The notes beneath the pieces were generated by a model. It searched no databases. It was given only the letters and a program-made list of their open reading frames with translations, and had not been told where the DNA came from. A DNA stretch of 38,722 nucleotides. It comes from Ignavibacteria bacterium UBA7675 (GTDB lineage: Bacteria > Bacteroidota > Ignavibacteria > Kapaibacteriales > UB7675). The stretch spans positions 1-38,722 of the forward strand of contig DLHF01000007.1 of NCBI GenBank assembly GCA_002483085.1, read 5' to 3'. Made by a program: the position numbers and the translations under genes. This document shows positions 14,922 to 23,509 of this stretch, in pieces. Within the stretch, counting starts at the first letter, position 1, and every line of letters starts with the position of its first letter.

Positions 14922-16529
14922 ATGAAAAAAGCTACAGCATTATTTATCGCCTGCATGGCATTCCAGCCAGCACTTGCACAACAAGCCGCAGTCCGTGTAC
15001 TGTCCGTAGATTCTACCCGTATGGGTGGTCTCCACGACTTTCAGTTTTTTGTTCACGACAACACCAAACTAAAAGAGGTATTCGGAGGACATGACCTCGA
15101 ACTCCGTTTCGAGCCCGCGTGGTCTGCCAAACGCTTTCCTTTTGTCGACGAAGCTACAATCTACGGTTTGTACGACCGCCGCATTGTTGTCCGCGACCTT
15201 ACAGTAGATCGCACAGTGGCGGAATACCTTCTGGTGCACAACAAGCTTCCTTGCAAAACTTTAACAGACATTAATTTCGCTGAGCACGCCGGGCTGTTTA
15301 CAGAAGATGAGGAGGCACCTATGGCGGCACCAGACTCACGCGATAAGCAACCAGTATCCGGTGTCTTTACTACCGATAGGGAATGCCTCGGCGATAGACA
15401 GTTCGTCGAAGGAGCATTTAGCTTTGCAGTGAGCTATGCGTTCGAGCAATGGGGAGGAGTAATTAGAGAGGAACGACCCGTACTATTGCAGGGCGAGGCA
15501 AACACATTATTAACGAATAGCAATGCGGGCACCCGCATTATAGATACAGCGGCAGGAGAATTGCGAGGAACAAACAACGGACCAGCTTCCTATGAAGTAG
15601 AGTTTCTGCCGGGCGGAACAGAGGCCATATCCCTGCGATATGGGTCGGTAAGCACCTTGAAGGTCGATACGTTTACAGTTCCCTATCTGAATGTGCGCGT
15701 ACACAATACTATCTCCTACGAACGCCCTGCACCAGGAGGCGGTACAACAGTGGTACGCTACCCGGATGAAATACCGCACGTTACAGTTGCAGATTTCGCC
15801 GCAAATTCTACTCCCTGGCCAGACGCAAAAGATGTACCAATTGACGCGTTTAATCTCACGGCTTATGCTTGGGTCAATGGCCGTGAAAGCGATAATCTGG
15901 TGTCTGACCGTCCGAGACAAGCTGCCGGACCAGGCGAAATAGTGAGCAGCCAAAACAGAGGTATGCCGATTGGCACGCAGGGGCACTACTATCTTTCTAT
16001 TACCACCACCGAGGGAACAACCGTAGATTTTGTTCACATATTTCTGGCTTCGGGTGCCGAGTTCGCTATGGATTTCGCAAATAAGCGCGGACGAAGAGCA
16101 AGCCCACCAGCTTGGCCGAAGTCTCCTATCCAACCTACTACTGACTTTAAAGCCGGAGACAAGGTGCAATTTTCCATTTTCGGTGGCGCGCTGGGCTTCC
16201 CCCTGCCAGAGGCTCGCGTCGTTTTCCGCGTCGACACTGTTGCCACTGATGTCGCCGAGCAGCCTATCGCTCCCGGCAGCGTATCAGCAGCACCAAACCC
16301 TTTTAGCGACAATACGATTATACGATATACACTGGATCAGCCCGCTCATGTAACACTGAGCGTTGTCGATGAACTCGGCAGAACAGTGCGCATCCTCACC
16401 GACGAGCACCAACAGGCAGGCTCCCACGCGGAGGCATTTCCGGCAGCCGAACTCAAAAACGGGTGCTATTTCTACAGGCTCAACGCTGGAGGTGCAGTAA
16501 CAACCGGAAAAATTGTCGTCCTACAATAG
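14922..16529 (+). CDS. secreted protein with T9SS type A C-terminal sorting domain
   Basis: This is a 535-residue protein with signal peptide MKKATALFIACMAFQPALAQ. The last roughly 80 residues are a T9SS sorting domain: SAAPNPFSDNTIIRYTLDQP, VTLSVVDELGRTVRIL, AGSHAEAFPAAELKNGCYFYRL and TGKIVVLQ. It should cross the outer membrane through the type IX machinery and be released or anchored. The body (residues 21-450) has a short helical start, then predominantly beta sequence, with no enzyme motif I recognise. Its function is unknown. It has its own promoter and terminator and sits between two nearly identical direct repeats (C and D), so it looks like a self-contained unit. It is the clearest evidence in the window for T9SS in this organism. 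Confidence 0.85.
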   Translation: MKKATALFIACMAFQPALAQQAAVRVLSVDSTRMGGLHDFQFFVHDNTKLKEVFGGHDLELRFEPAWSAKRFPFVDEATIYGLYDRRIVVRDLTVDRTVAEYLLVHNKLPCKTLTDINFAEHAGLFTEDEEAPMAAPDSRDKQPVSGVFTTDRECLGDRQFVEGAFSFAVSYAFEQWGGVIREERPVLLQGEANTLLTNSNAGTRIIDTAAGELRGTNNGPASYEVEFLPGGTEAISLRYGSVSTLKVDTFTVPYLNVRVHNTISYERPAPGGGTTVVRYPDEIPHVTVADFAANSTPWPDAKDVPIDAFNLTAYAWVNGRESDNLVSDRPRQAAGPGEIVSSQNRGMPIGTQGHYYLSITTTEGTTVDFVHIFLASGAEFAMDFANKRGRRASPPAWPKSPIQPTTDFKAGDKVQFSIFGGALGFPLPEARVVFRVDTVATDVAEQPIAPGSVSAAPNPFSDNTIIRYTLDQPAHVTLSVVDELGRTVRILTDEHQQAGSHAEAFPAAELKNGCYFYRLNAGGAVTTGKIVVLQ

Positions 16530-16548
16530 AAGGAATGCTCGGATTATT

Positions 16549-16596
16549 GGAACACCGACTGGCGCAATAGGATGCCGGTTGGTGTTCCTGTTTTTA
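16549..16596 (+). terminator. terminator of the T9SS cargo gene
   Basis: GGAACACCGACTGG (16549-16562) pairs with CCGGTTGGTGTTCC (16575-16588), with one mismatch and one G-U pair. TGTTTTTA follows. It begins 20 bases after the stop at 16529. Confidence 0.85.
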
Positions 16597-16644
16597 TGCC
16601 AGGCCAGCACACAACAAGGAGCGATGAAGCATAAAAGGAAACTT

Positions 16645-16805
16645 TGCGCTTCTGTCTCCGCACTACCGTTCTGCCTCTGCACCGCGCAGCACTCTCGGCG
16701 CGTGGCTGTACAGCCTGCTATCGCGGGCATGGTCGGCCTTACCACTAGCCGGAGGTGCGACTGGCGACAGCGAACCCGGCGGGCGACGCAAAGACGCCCG
16801 TGCCA
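16645..16805 (-). repeat. dispersed intergenic repeat, full copy D
   Basis: This is nearly identical to copy C in the same orientation, about 2 kb apart. It lies between the terminator of the T9SS cargo gene and the Dabb gene. An open frame runs through it into the Dabb gene (from 16513), but that is repeat DNA and not coding. Confidence 0.85.
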
Positions 16806-16896
16806 TGGAGTCGCTATCAAGAGTATAGAATCTGGAATTCGATTGCACGCGGCAAACTGTTATATTGCAGCATTACAACCAAAAGAAGGAAAGAAC

Positions 16897-17190
16897 ATGA
16901 TAAAGCACATCGTAATGTGGCGTCTACAGGACGACAGCAAAGCTGAAAACGCGCAAGAACTGAAGCGTAGGCTCGAAGCACTGAAAGCGACAATTCCAGC
17001 TATCCGCCATATAGAAGTTGGTATCAATATCGTCGAAAACGACCCTGCTGCTTCGGATGTCGTTCTCTATTCGGAATTCGATTCGGCGGCTGATCTCCAA
17101 GCATACCAAGCGCATCCCGATCACCAAGAGGTCGTCGGTTTTCTCAATGCAGTGCGCACCGAAAAGCGCGTGGTCGACTACGTGCAATGA
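16897..17190 (+). CDS. Dabb domain (stress-responsive A/B barrel) protein
   Basis: This is a 97-residue protein with GAAGGAAAG before ATG 16897. The longer frame upstream is repeat DNA. It begins MIKHIVMWRL and has ATIPAIRHIEVGINI, ASDVVLYSEFDSAADLQAYQAHPDHQEV and ends RVVDYVQ. This is the stress-responsive dimeric alpha-beta barrel pattern. Such proteins are small soluble dimers; several bind small molecules or act as cyclases, but bacterial members are mostly uncharacterised. Its last codons overlap the start of the fluoride-channel gene by 4 bases (ATGA), so the two are translationally coupled. It may therefore have a role under fluoride or a related stress; that is inference. Confidence 0.9.
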   Translation: MIKHIVMWRLQDDSKAENAQELKRRLEALKATIPAIRHIEVGINIVENDPAASDVVLYSEFDSAADLQAYQAHPDHQEVVGFLNAVRTEKRVVDYVQ

Positions 17191-17552
17191 AAAGCATTAT
17201 AGCAGTGTTTGTGGGCGGCGGTATCGGCAGTGTGATGCGTTTTTTGCTCGCTGCGGTGCTGCAACGCTCCTTCCCCGGCATTTTTCCCTGGGGTACTCTT
17301 GCTGTAAACATTGCGGGCTCGCTGCTGCTCGGCATCTTTGCAGGGCTTGCCTCGCGCTCTTTTCTTTCCACAGAGTGGCGCATGTTTCTCGCCATAGGGC
17401 TCTGCGGAGGGTTTACTACATTTTCTACATTCTCGCTCGAAGTAGCCGAGCTGCTGCGCACGCAATACACAATAGCACTTCTCTATATCGCCACAAGTGT
17501 GCTCGCAGGCATCGGTGCGATTGCCGCCGGATTGTGGCTGGCACGCCCATAA
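17187..17552 (+). CDS. crcB: fluoride channel FluC (CrcB)
   Basis: This is a 121-residue protein with four membrane segments, the length typical of the family. It has GGGIGSVMRFLLA with the conserved Arg at 18, GTLAVNIAGSLLLG with the pore Asn at 41, and GLCGGFTTFSTFSLE at about 71-85 carrying the Phe residues of the ion path. FluC dimers export fluoride from the cytoplasm. The start overlaps the preceding Dabb stop by 4 bases (ATGA). No fluoride riboswitch was recognised upstream of the Dabb gene. Confidence 0.96.
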   Translation: MKSIIAVFVGGGIGSVMRFLLAAVLQRSFPGIFPWGTLAVNIAGSLLLGIFAGLASRSFLSTEWRMFLAIGLCGGFTTFSTFSLEVAELLRTQYTIALLYIATSVLAGIGAIAAGLWLARP

Positions 17553-17709
17553 GAAAAGACAGGAGAGCATCCCGGCAATAGCCTCGTTTTTCTTCCCGAC
17601 AACATCCTGCATTTGTGAAAAACTTTGTGGTGCTGAAACAAGAATCTTCCTGTTCCGTTCAGGCGGCAACTCGTATTATTGCAGAACTACAATTCAGAAA
17701 GCCTATGCT

Positions 17710-18330
17710 ATGAACACACTTATTACTCTTGCCTGCCTGCTTTGCACGGCGGCTACGCTAACAGCGAGCGACGAACAAGAAACGCTGTTCTCTGGGGATA
17801 TCGAGCACGGCGGCTACGGCGGGCCGGTCGTAAAGCTCGCATCCGTGAAAGGCAAACCTTCGGTTCTCGTCGGGGGTTATGGCGGCTGGTTTATCAATCA
17901 CACGTTCATGCTGGGTGGCGGCGGATTTGGCCTGGTAAATAACATAGCTGCACCCACCGAAGCAGGGCTTATCAGCAACCAGCAACCGTCGATAGGATTT
18001 GGCTATGGCGGCCCGATGATAGAATTTACAGGAAACTCCAACAGCTTGGTACACTATACCGCCCAAGTGCTTGTTGGCGCTGGCGGCGCTGGTTACTACC
18101 TCCGAAACAGCAGCAACTGGGACGAAAATTCCAACTTCAGCAACGACAAATGGAGCTCCTGCTTTGTAGCAGAAGTTGGCGCAGCAGCAGAGCTGAATGT
18201 CGCCTCGTTTTTCCGGGTGCAGGTAGGCGCGGGCATGTTGTTTGTCAATGGAATAGACCTCCCTGGGCTGAATGATAGCGATTTTAGCGGCCCTTCGGCA
18301 CATCTTACATTGAAGTTCGGAAAATTTTAA
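17710..18330 (+). CDS. secreted glycine-rich beta protein, first of a tandem pair
   Basis: This is a 206-residue protein. The frame extends far upstream, but ATG 17710 opens a signal peptide (MNTLITLACLLCTAATLTAS). The mature protein starts LFSGDIEHGGYGGPVVKLASVKGKPSVLVGGYGGWFINHTFMLGGGGFG and continues with Gly/aromatic strands, YGGPMIEF, LVGAGGAGYY and a final HLTLKFGKF. The alternating pattern and terminal Phe suggest a small outer-membrane beta protein, but no named family is assigned. The next gene, 14 bases downstream, is a clear paralogue (EHGGFGGPALKI ... FGKF). TATTATTGCAG about 30 bases before the start resembles a -10 region. The function is unknown. Confidence 0.75.
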   Translation: MNTLITLACLLCTAATLTASDEQETLFSGDIEHGGYGGPVVKLASVKGKPSVLVGGYGGWFINHTFMLGGGGFGLVNNIAAPTEAGLISNQQPSIGFGYGGPMIEFTGNSNSLVHYTAQVLVGAGGAGYYLRNSSNWDENSNFSNDKWSSCFVAEVGAAAELNVASFFRVQVGAGMLFVNGIDLPGLNDSDFSGPSAHLTLKFGKF

Positions 18331-18344
18331 ACGCGGGAGGAACT

Positions 18345-18935
18345 ATGAAAATGCTCTTTCTTATGTGCTGCACCGCTGTAGTGCTCGCTGTTCCAGTACA
18401 GGCGCAAGACAAGGCAGAGAACCTTCTTGATGGAGATTACGAACACGGGGGATTTGGAGGCCCAGCGCTAAAAATTGTTTCGCTCGATGGCGCAGTAGAT
18501 GTCATGACAGGTGCGTGGGGCGCGTGGCTTATCAACCACAAGCTGGCCATCGGCGGCGGTTGGTTCAATACTCTCAGCCCTCACAGCATCGGCGACAGCC
18601 TGAACATGGATGTGGAGTACAGCGCCTTTATTGCCGAGTATATTTTCGAGCCGCAGAGCGTTGTTCACTACTCGCTCCAGCTTACCATTGGCGGCGGCAG
18701 CGTAGATTTCTCGCGGCCAGTAGTAGGCACCACTTCCAGCAACCTTGTCGATGATGTGTTCTTTATTCTGGAACCGGGCGTCAACGCGGAAATGAATATC
18801 CTGAAGTTTATGCGCCTGCACATGGGCGCGAGCTACAGGCTTGTGAGCGGTATGGGCAACAACAGCGTTGGCATTACCAACAGTGATATTGGCGGGCCAT
18901 CGCTCACCGCGACGCTGAAGTTCGGAAAATTCTAA
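18345..18935 (+). CDS. secreted glycine-rich beta protein, second of a tandem pair
   Basis: This is a 196-residue paralogue of the gene just upstream, with GGGAGGAACT immediately before the ATG and signal peptide MKMLFLMCCTAVVLAVPVQAQ. It shares GDYEHGGFGGP, GAWGAWLINHKLAIGGGWF and the C-terminal ATLKFGKF with its neighbour, and differs more in the middle, so the duplication is not recent. The strand pattern again suggests an outer-membrane barrel or surface beta protein. It is probably cotranscribed with its neighbour. The function is unknown. Confidence 0.78.
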   Translation: MKMLFLMCCTAVVLAVPVQAQDKAENLLDGDYEHGGFGGPALKIVSLDGAVDVMTGAWGAWLINHKLAIGGGWFNTLSPHSIGDSLNMDVEYSAFIAEYIFEPQSVVHYSLQLTIGGGSVDFSRPVVGTTSSNLVDDVFFILEPGVNAEMNILKFMRLHMGASYRLVSGMGNNSVGITNSDIGGPSLTATLKFGKF

Positions 18936-18950
18936 TAGACAGTACGGGAG

Positions 18951-19125
18951 CTCTGTGGCACGGGCGTCGCTGCACGAGCTATGGTCGCTGTCGCCGGTCG
19001 CAACACCGGCTGTTGGTTGGCCACACGACATTGCGATAGAGGGAGAAAATCCACGCGGCAGCCGTGCGCGCGGTGCAGAGACCAAGCGCGAGGCCAAAGA
19101 CCGAAGCGCACAGATTCTTCGCATA
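18951..19125 (+). repeat. dispersed intergenic repeat, full copy E
   Basis: This is a plus-orientation full copy: GTGGCACGGGCGTCGC, then GCTGTCGCCGGTCGCA, a GCGCGGTGCAGAG box and GACCGAAGCGCAC. It lies between the second tandem paralogue (+) and the convergent M16 peptidase (-). Confidence 0.8.
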
Positions 19126-19142
19126 GCCTCTGTACAAATGTG

Positions 19143-20459
19143 CTATTGTTTTCTGTCCTCGGGCATAATCACTACACGATGCCACCGTTCGGGAGCGAGC
19201 CAGTCGCGAAGGAGCGCGGAAATGGCCTGTGCATCCACAGCTTCCACAAGAGTAAGCGTGCGCTCTACATCTTCGTAAGTACCAGTGTACAACTCATTTT
19301 TGGCGAGCGTGTGCATCCTGCCCGACATACTTTCAAACGACATAATAAGCTGCGATTTCACCTGTTCGCGAGCGCGGCGCAGCTCGGCTTTGCTTACGTC
19401 CTTTGCGCGCAGCAATTCCAGTTCGCGCTGTATGAGCTTCTCTGTCTTTATCAAGCTACTTGGCTCCATTGCTGCGTACACGCTCAGCACACAGCAGTCC
19501 TGCATATCGGTGACTGAAGAGTTCACCGTATAGGCCAGCCCGTGGCGCTCGCGCACCGACTGATTAAGGCGCGAGCTCATGCCCTCGCCAAACAGCGTAT
19601 TGAACACAGCAAGAGTAAAGTAGTCGTCTTTTGCAGCTCCAGGCGTAACAGCACCAAGCGCAAGATGCACCTGCTGCACTGGCCGGTACATTTCTACCGA
19701 GCGTGCGGGAAGAATTTTAGGAGCGCGGCGCCGGGGTATCGACGAAAGCGGGACATCGCTCATCAGGCGTTCGACCACCGACAGAACAGCGGCGTGGGGG
19801 ATATTACCAGCAACGGTGACAATAATATTTGCTCCGCTGTACTTTTCCTGATGGAACGACGCGATACTTTCGGCGGATATCGCTGCCACCGACTTCGGCG
19901 TACCTACAATAGGATGGGCAAGCGGGTGCTTGCCAAACATTACTTCTTCGAGATGATCGAAAATACTTTCTTCGGGTTCGTCTTCATACGACTTCATCTC
20001 TTCGAGAATGATGGCGCGCTCCTTTTCCACGTCCTGCGCCCGAAACATAGGATGCAGCGTTACATCAGCCAGAAGCGAACAAACTTTTTCAAAATACTTC
20101 GAGAGAGCGCGCACATAGAAGCACGTGTGCTCCTTCGTCGTAAACGCATTCACATAGCCTCCAACTGCCTCCAGATAGTTGGCTATCTGCCGAGAGGAGC
20201 GGCGGGCAGTACCGCGAAAAACAAGATGCTCGATAAAGTGAGCGATTCCCTCCTGTGCAGGCAGTTCATCGCGCGAGCCCGTATTCACCCAGATACCGAG
20301 GGCAAAAGACTGAACATGGGGTACTTCTTCGGTAAGCACGCGCACACCATTGGGCAATGTGGACTTCGTGTACAAGGGCAGTGCAGTATTCCCGCCGGAG
20401 ATTGCGTATTTTTGCTGTCCGTCCGCTGTCTTCCGACCGGACTTTTCTCTAGTATTCAT
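19143..20459 (-). CDS. M16 family zinc metallopeptidase (insulinase/PqqL-PMP type)
   Basis: This is a 438-residue protein. The start at 20459 (MNTREKSG) is preferred over the frame start at 20540, since conservation begins about residue 30 (LYTKSTLPNGVRVLTEEVPH). It has the inverted zinc motif HFIEH at 74-78 (GIAHFIEHLVFRGTARRSS), EKERAIILEEMKSYEDEP about 70 residues later for the third ligand, and later an SxR-type arginine region (GEGMSSRLNQSVRERHGLAYTV). This is the standard PMP-like half of M16 enzymes. It degrades or processes peptides, probably in the cytoplasm or envelope; there is no signal peptide. It is divergent from queA. The proteins around it give no clue to its substrate. Confidence 0.93.
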   Translation of the reverse strand: MNTREKSGRKTADGQQKYAISGGNTALPLYTKSTLPNGVRVLTEEVPHVQSFALGIWVNTGSRDELPAQEGIAHFIEHLVFRGTARRSSRQIANYLEAVGGYVNAFTTKEHTCFYVRALSKYFEKVCSLLADVTLHPMFRAQDVEKERAIILEEMKSYEDEPEESIFDHLEEVMFGKHPLAHPIVGTPKSVAAISAESIASFHQEKYSGANIIVTVAGNIPHAAVLSVVERLMSDVPLSSIPRRRAPKILPARSVEMYRPVQQVHLALGAVTPGAAKDDYFTLAVFNTLFGEGMSSRLNQSVRERHGLAYTVNSSVTDMQDCCVLSVYAAMEPSSLIKTEKLIQRELELLRAKDVSKAELRRAREQVKSQLIMSFESMSGRMHTLAKNELYTGTYEDVERTLTLVEAVDAQAISALLRDWLAPERWHRVVIMPEDRKQ

Positions 20460-20874
20460 CAGTGTCGTAGATCCTTTCCATAGCAGGAAATACCTGCGTC
20501 GTATGTCCGCTCGGCGGCGAGCACATCCGGTACATAGCACAACAGGCCGCCGGACGTGTAATGTTGTGAGCAGGATTGCCTCATCGAACCATTGTGTATT
20601 GATTCCGGAGAGACTCTGCTACCGCGCAATAATTGCACGGCAAAAATAGACTTTCTTTATCAATTACACAGCACTATTGGCAAATACTCGCAGCGGCACG
20701 GCATACAGACCGATAAGGGATGCCAGTAGTTGCAGGGCAGCCAGGAGTCTCTACAAGGTTTTGTGGATTTACTCTTGAATGTATGCACGAAATTGTGCGA
20801 TTTTTGCAATCTATTGCATTGCCAATTGTGCTCATTTCTAAAGAGCTTCTTCTGTTGTGAATAACGCTAAACGA
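20460..20874. other. divergent intergenic region between M16 peptidase and queA
   Basis: No gene or RNA was recognised. It must contain the promoters of both flanking genes. GCAC-GAAATT-GTGC near 20785 is a short palindrome that could be an operator, but I cannot name a regulator. Nothing else stands out. Confidence 0.4.
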
Positions 20875-22221
20875 ATGAATTCTGCCAAAGATTATAGATT
20901 TCCTCTTCCCGTTGTGTCCGCAGGTGAGTACGCTTACGACTTACCACCGGAACGTATTGCGGTGTATCCGTTGCCGGAGCGCGACCGCAGCAAACTGCTG
21001 GTAGCCAATACTCTCAACAGGACAATCCAGCACGACACCTTTCGCAGCATCAGTAGCTTTCTACCGCCCGGTGCACTGCTGGTGATGAACAATACGCGTG
21101 TTATTACCGCTCGGCTGCTGATGCACAAGCCCACAGGCGGCTCGGCTGAGGTGCTCTGCCTGTCGCCTATCGCCCCCGGTCCGGACCCGGCAATTGCCCT
21201 GCAATCGGGCTCACCCTGCCAATGGCGCTGCATGATAGGAGGGCGGCGTATTCGCCCGGGAACCAAACTCGCACTCGTTGCGCAGGAACAAGGTACACCA
21301 GTGCAGCTCAGCGCAGAAGTACTCCAGCGCAAAGGAACAGAAGCAACCGTTGAGTTTTCGTGGGAACCAGCATGTCTTTCGTTTGCCGCAGTGCTTGACA
21401 GCGCCGGAGTGCTGCCGCTGCCTCCGTATTTGAAACGCGAAGCAGAGACCGACGATGCAAAGCGATACCAAACGGTGTACGCACACCTACCAGGCTCGGT
21501 AGCAGCGCCAACTGCCGGACTGCACTTTACGGATGCAGTCCTCGGCGATCTCCGCGATAAGGGTATTCGCATCGACCATGTTACTCTGCATGTGGGAGCT
21601 GGTACATTCCAGCCTCTTCAGAGCGACGACGTCGCCGAGCACCAGATGCATAACGAGTATATTTCCGTACCGCGCAACGTCGTGGAATCTCTTCTCAGCC
21701 AAGCGCAGCGCCGCGAGCATTCGTCGTCGGCTGTGTACCCGGTTATTCCTGTGGGAACGACTTCCGTGCGCACATTAGAATCGCTGTACTGGTTTGGTGT
21801 GCGGTTAGTGGCCAACGACAACAAGGCAGGCAGTGCCGCCGAGCTGTCCATCGAGCAGTGGGATCCGTACCGGCTGCGGCATACCGTACCGCCAGTGGCT
21901 CCCGACACCGCGCTTCGGGCAGTTCTGGCATGGATGAATCAGCACGACATGGACACAGCAACAGGCTCCACAGGCATTCTGATTGCACCGGGCTATACAT
22001 TTGCTCTGTGCGATGCGCTGATCACGAATTTCCACCAGCCGAACAGCACGCTTATTCTACTCGTAGCCGCGCTTCTAGGCAAAGACCTCTGGAGAGCAGT
22101 GTACACAGAAGCATTAGAACATGGCTATCGTTTCTTGAGCTATGGGGATTCATCGCTGCTGCTGAATTTTCGGAGGGAAGCGGAGCAAGAAGGAGGCCAG
22201 TCGCCTATGCCTATTGTGTAA
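20875..22221 (+). CDS. queA: S-adenosylmethionine:tRNA ribosyltransferase-isomerase QueA
   Basis: This is a 448-residue protein from ATG 20875; GTG 20857 would add six residues and cannot be excluded. QueA transfers the ribosyl moiety of SAM to 7-aminomethyl-7-deazaguanine at tRNA position 34, giving epoxyqueuosine. It has LPPERIAVYPLPERDRSKLLV, the hallmark HLPGSVAAPTAGLHFT near 204-219, HVTLHVGAGTFQPLQSDD, IPVGTTSVRTLESL, and LITNFHQPNSTLILLVAALLG followed by ALEHGYRFLSYGDSSLLL. It is longer than the usual 340-360 residues, with extra sequence around residues 95-180. It overlaps the convergent YbbR gene by 11 bases. The other queuosine genes are not in the window. Confidence 0.95.
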   Translation: MNSAKDYRFPLPVVSAGEYAYDLPPERIAVYPLPERDRSKLLVANTLNRTIQHDTFRSISSFLPPGALLVMNNTRVITARLLMHKPTGGSAEVLCLSPIAPGPDPAIALQSGSPCQWRCMIGGRRIRPGTKLALVAQEQGTPVQLSAEVLQRKGTEATVEFSWEPACLSFAAVLDSAGVLPLPPYLKREAETDDAKRYQTVYAHLPGSVAAPTAGLHFTDAVLGDLRDKGIRIDHVTLHVGAGTFQPLQSDDVAEHQMHNEYISVPRNVVESLLSQAQRREHSSSAVYPVIPVGTTSVRTLESLYWFGVRLVANDNKAGSAAELSIEQWDPYRLRHTVPPVAPDTALRAVLAWMNQHDMDTATGSTGILIAPGYTFALCDALITNFHQPNSTLILLVAALLGKDLWRAVYTEALEHGYRFLSYGDSSLLLNFRREAEQEGGQSPMPIV

Positions 22222-23179
22222 CACCGCTCGCTGTTTGGGCGGAGATACGGCGCACATAGCGCACTCTCGCGGGTGCCAGATTCAGTACGTTGATATCAGG
22301 TGGCAACGACACACGAGGTATAAGGATGCCTGTGGTATTCTGCACGACTTCGGAATAGTCTACATACACCTTAATATCGTTTTGATTGAGGACACTTATC
22401 TGGTTGATACCGCCGCGCACTGTAAGCGAAACGGAAGACGGCTGAATCAGAATATTGTGATTGCCCGGAGCCGAGAGCAGCTCTACAGGCACATTGTCGA
22501 ACGTCATTTCTGCAATCTGCTGTACATCGACGTACACCGACACCACAGAGCGAGAGAGCTGGGTAATATTGGCAAGTGAATCTGATAGAGAAGCAGTAAT
22601 ACTCACCGGCTTATAGAGGTTTGCCAGCGTAATCGGTTTTGTTTTCCAGTATTTAATGCGGTCGAGAATATTCCGATTGCCAAGAATGTCCACGCTGTCG
22701 GGCTCTACGTGAGGAACACCTGTCGTAATAAAACCTTTGCGCAGCGTAATAGCGAGTACAGGATACACGGGTACACGCTTGCGGCTTACCCTGCCCACCT
22801 GAAACACCAAGCTATCGGGCACGAGCCCTAATGGCTCTACCTGGTCGGGAAGCTGCATGCCCTGTTCGAGAAGTTTTCTGGTGAGCTTAAATGTAGTCTG
22901 CTCAGGCCCTAGCATTTCATCGTTGACAGTAACAACGCAGCGCGGCGGGAAGGAAAAATTGAGATTAAACAACTGCCAGCCCACGCCGCGCACTTGGGCG
23001 CGAATAGCCTGCGGAATCGGTGTTTCAATAGCGCGATTTTCCGGCAGCGTTACAAACAGGGGCAGGTCTACGACCGTTGTGTACTGCGAGTTCATGCTTA
23101 CATACACCCACAGTCCCACGGCGAGTAGAAACGAAGTCATCAGGGAGAGAAACGAGAATTTTGATTGCCGCTGCGTCAT
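22211..23179 (-). CDS. YbbR domain protein (CdaR-like)
   Basis: This is a 322-residue protein with one N-terminal membrane segment (FLSLMTSFLLAVGLWVYVSMNSQ, residues 9-31). Several YbbR-like beta repeats follow, seen as the recurring pattern of a Val-rich strand, VEPDSVDILGNRNILDRI and PSSVSLTVRGGINQISVLNQNDIKVYVDYSE. YbbR/CdaR proteins are extracytoplasmic; in Gram-positives CdaR regulates the diadenylate cyclase CdaA, whose gene usually sits beside it. No cdaA is adjacent here, so that partnership cannot be claimed. The 3' end overlaps the convergent queA gene by 11 bases. The start has a weak ribosome binding site. Confidence 0.85.
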   Translation of the reverse strand: MTQRQSKFSFLSLMTSFLLAVGLWVYVSMNSQYTTVVDLPLFVTLPENRAIETPIPQAIRAQVRGVGWQLFNLNFSFPPRCVVTVNDEMLGPEQTTFKLTRKLLEQGMQLPDQVEPLGLVPDSLVFQVGRVSRKRVPVYPVLAITLRKGFITTGVPHVEPDSVDILGNRNILDRIKYWKTKPITLANLYKPVSITASLSDSLANITQLSRSVVSVYVDVQQIAEMTFDNVPVELLSAPGNHNILIQPSSVSLTVRGGINQISVLNQNDIKVYVDYSEVVQNTTGILIPRVSLPPDINVLNLAPARVRYVRRISAQTASGVTQ

Positions 23180-23509
23180 GCCTGCCTGCTTTTACAATAC
23201 ATACTGATGTTCAAAATACCACTAATCCCCGTCTACAACAACCAATCTTTTCGCTGTAGAATCGTTCCATCTGTGCTTGTGGATGTACCGTGAACCGGAA
23301 CCCTAATATACGGACTGGCAACAGTTATGCCGTTAAAATCATTGTATGGCTATCGCGGAATGGCCAGAAAAACGCATTTGGTTGTTACAGACGCTCGTGC
23401 TATCTTTACTGCTGTACAGCGTAGAAGGCATTGCCGGACAGCTATAACCCCTTTCCCGGCAGACCACTGCCTTGCACAGTTATAGTGCAACCATTTGCAG
23501 GAGACGCTT
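23180..23509. other. divergent intergenic region between ybbR-like and lysE-like genes
   Basis: No gene was recognised in it. The only structured element is the inverted repeat near its right end, listed separately. The promoters of both flanking genes must lie here, but none is clear. Confidence 0.4.
23472..23490. promoter_or_regulatory. inverted repeat upstream of the LysE-type exporter
   Basis: TTGCAC (23472-23477) and GTGCAA (23485-23490) form a 6-bp inverted repeat with a 7-base spacer, 20 bases before the start codon. It could be a repressor operator or a leader hairpin. No regulator gene adjoins it. Confidence 0.35.

Noticed and set aside
15510..16169. A 219-residue minus-strand frame inside the T9SS cargo gene
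   Set aside because: It is an antisense shadow with no start signals. The plus-strand gene has a signal peptide and sorting domain.
16513..16896. Open frame continuing upstream of the Dabb gene to 16513, giving a 225-residue protein
   Set aside because: The extra residues are encoded by terminator and repeat copy D. The Dabb fold begins at MIKH (16897), which has its own ribosome binding site.
19542..20483. A 313-residue plus-strand frame opposite the M16 peptidase
   Set aside because: It is antisense to a gene with clear zinc and catalytic motifs. Its sequence is Arg/His/Cys-rich with no domain.
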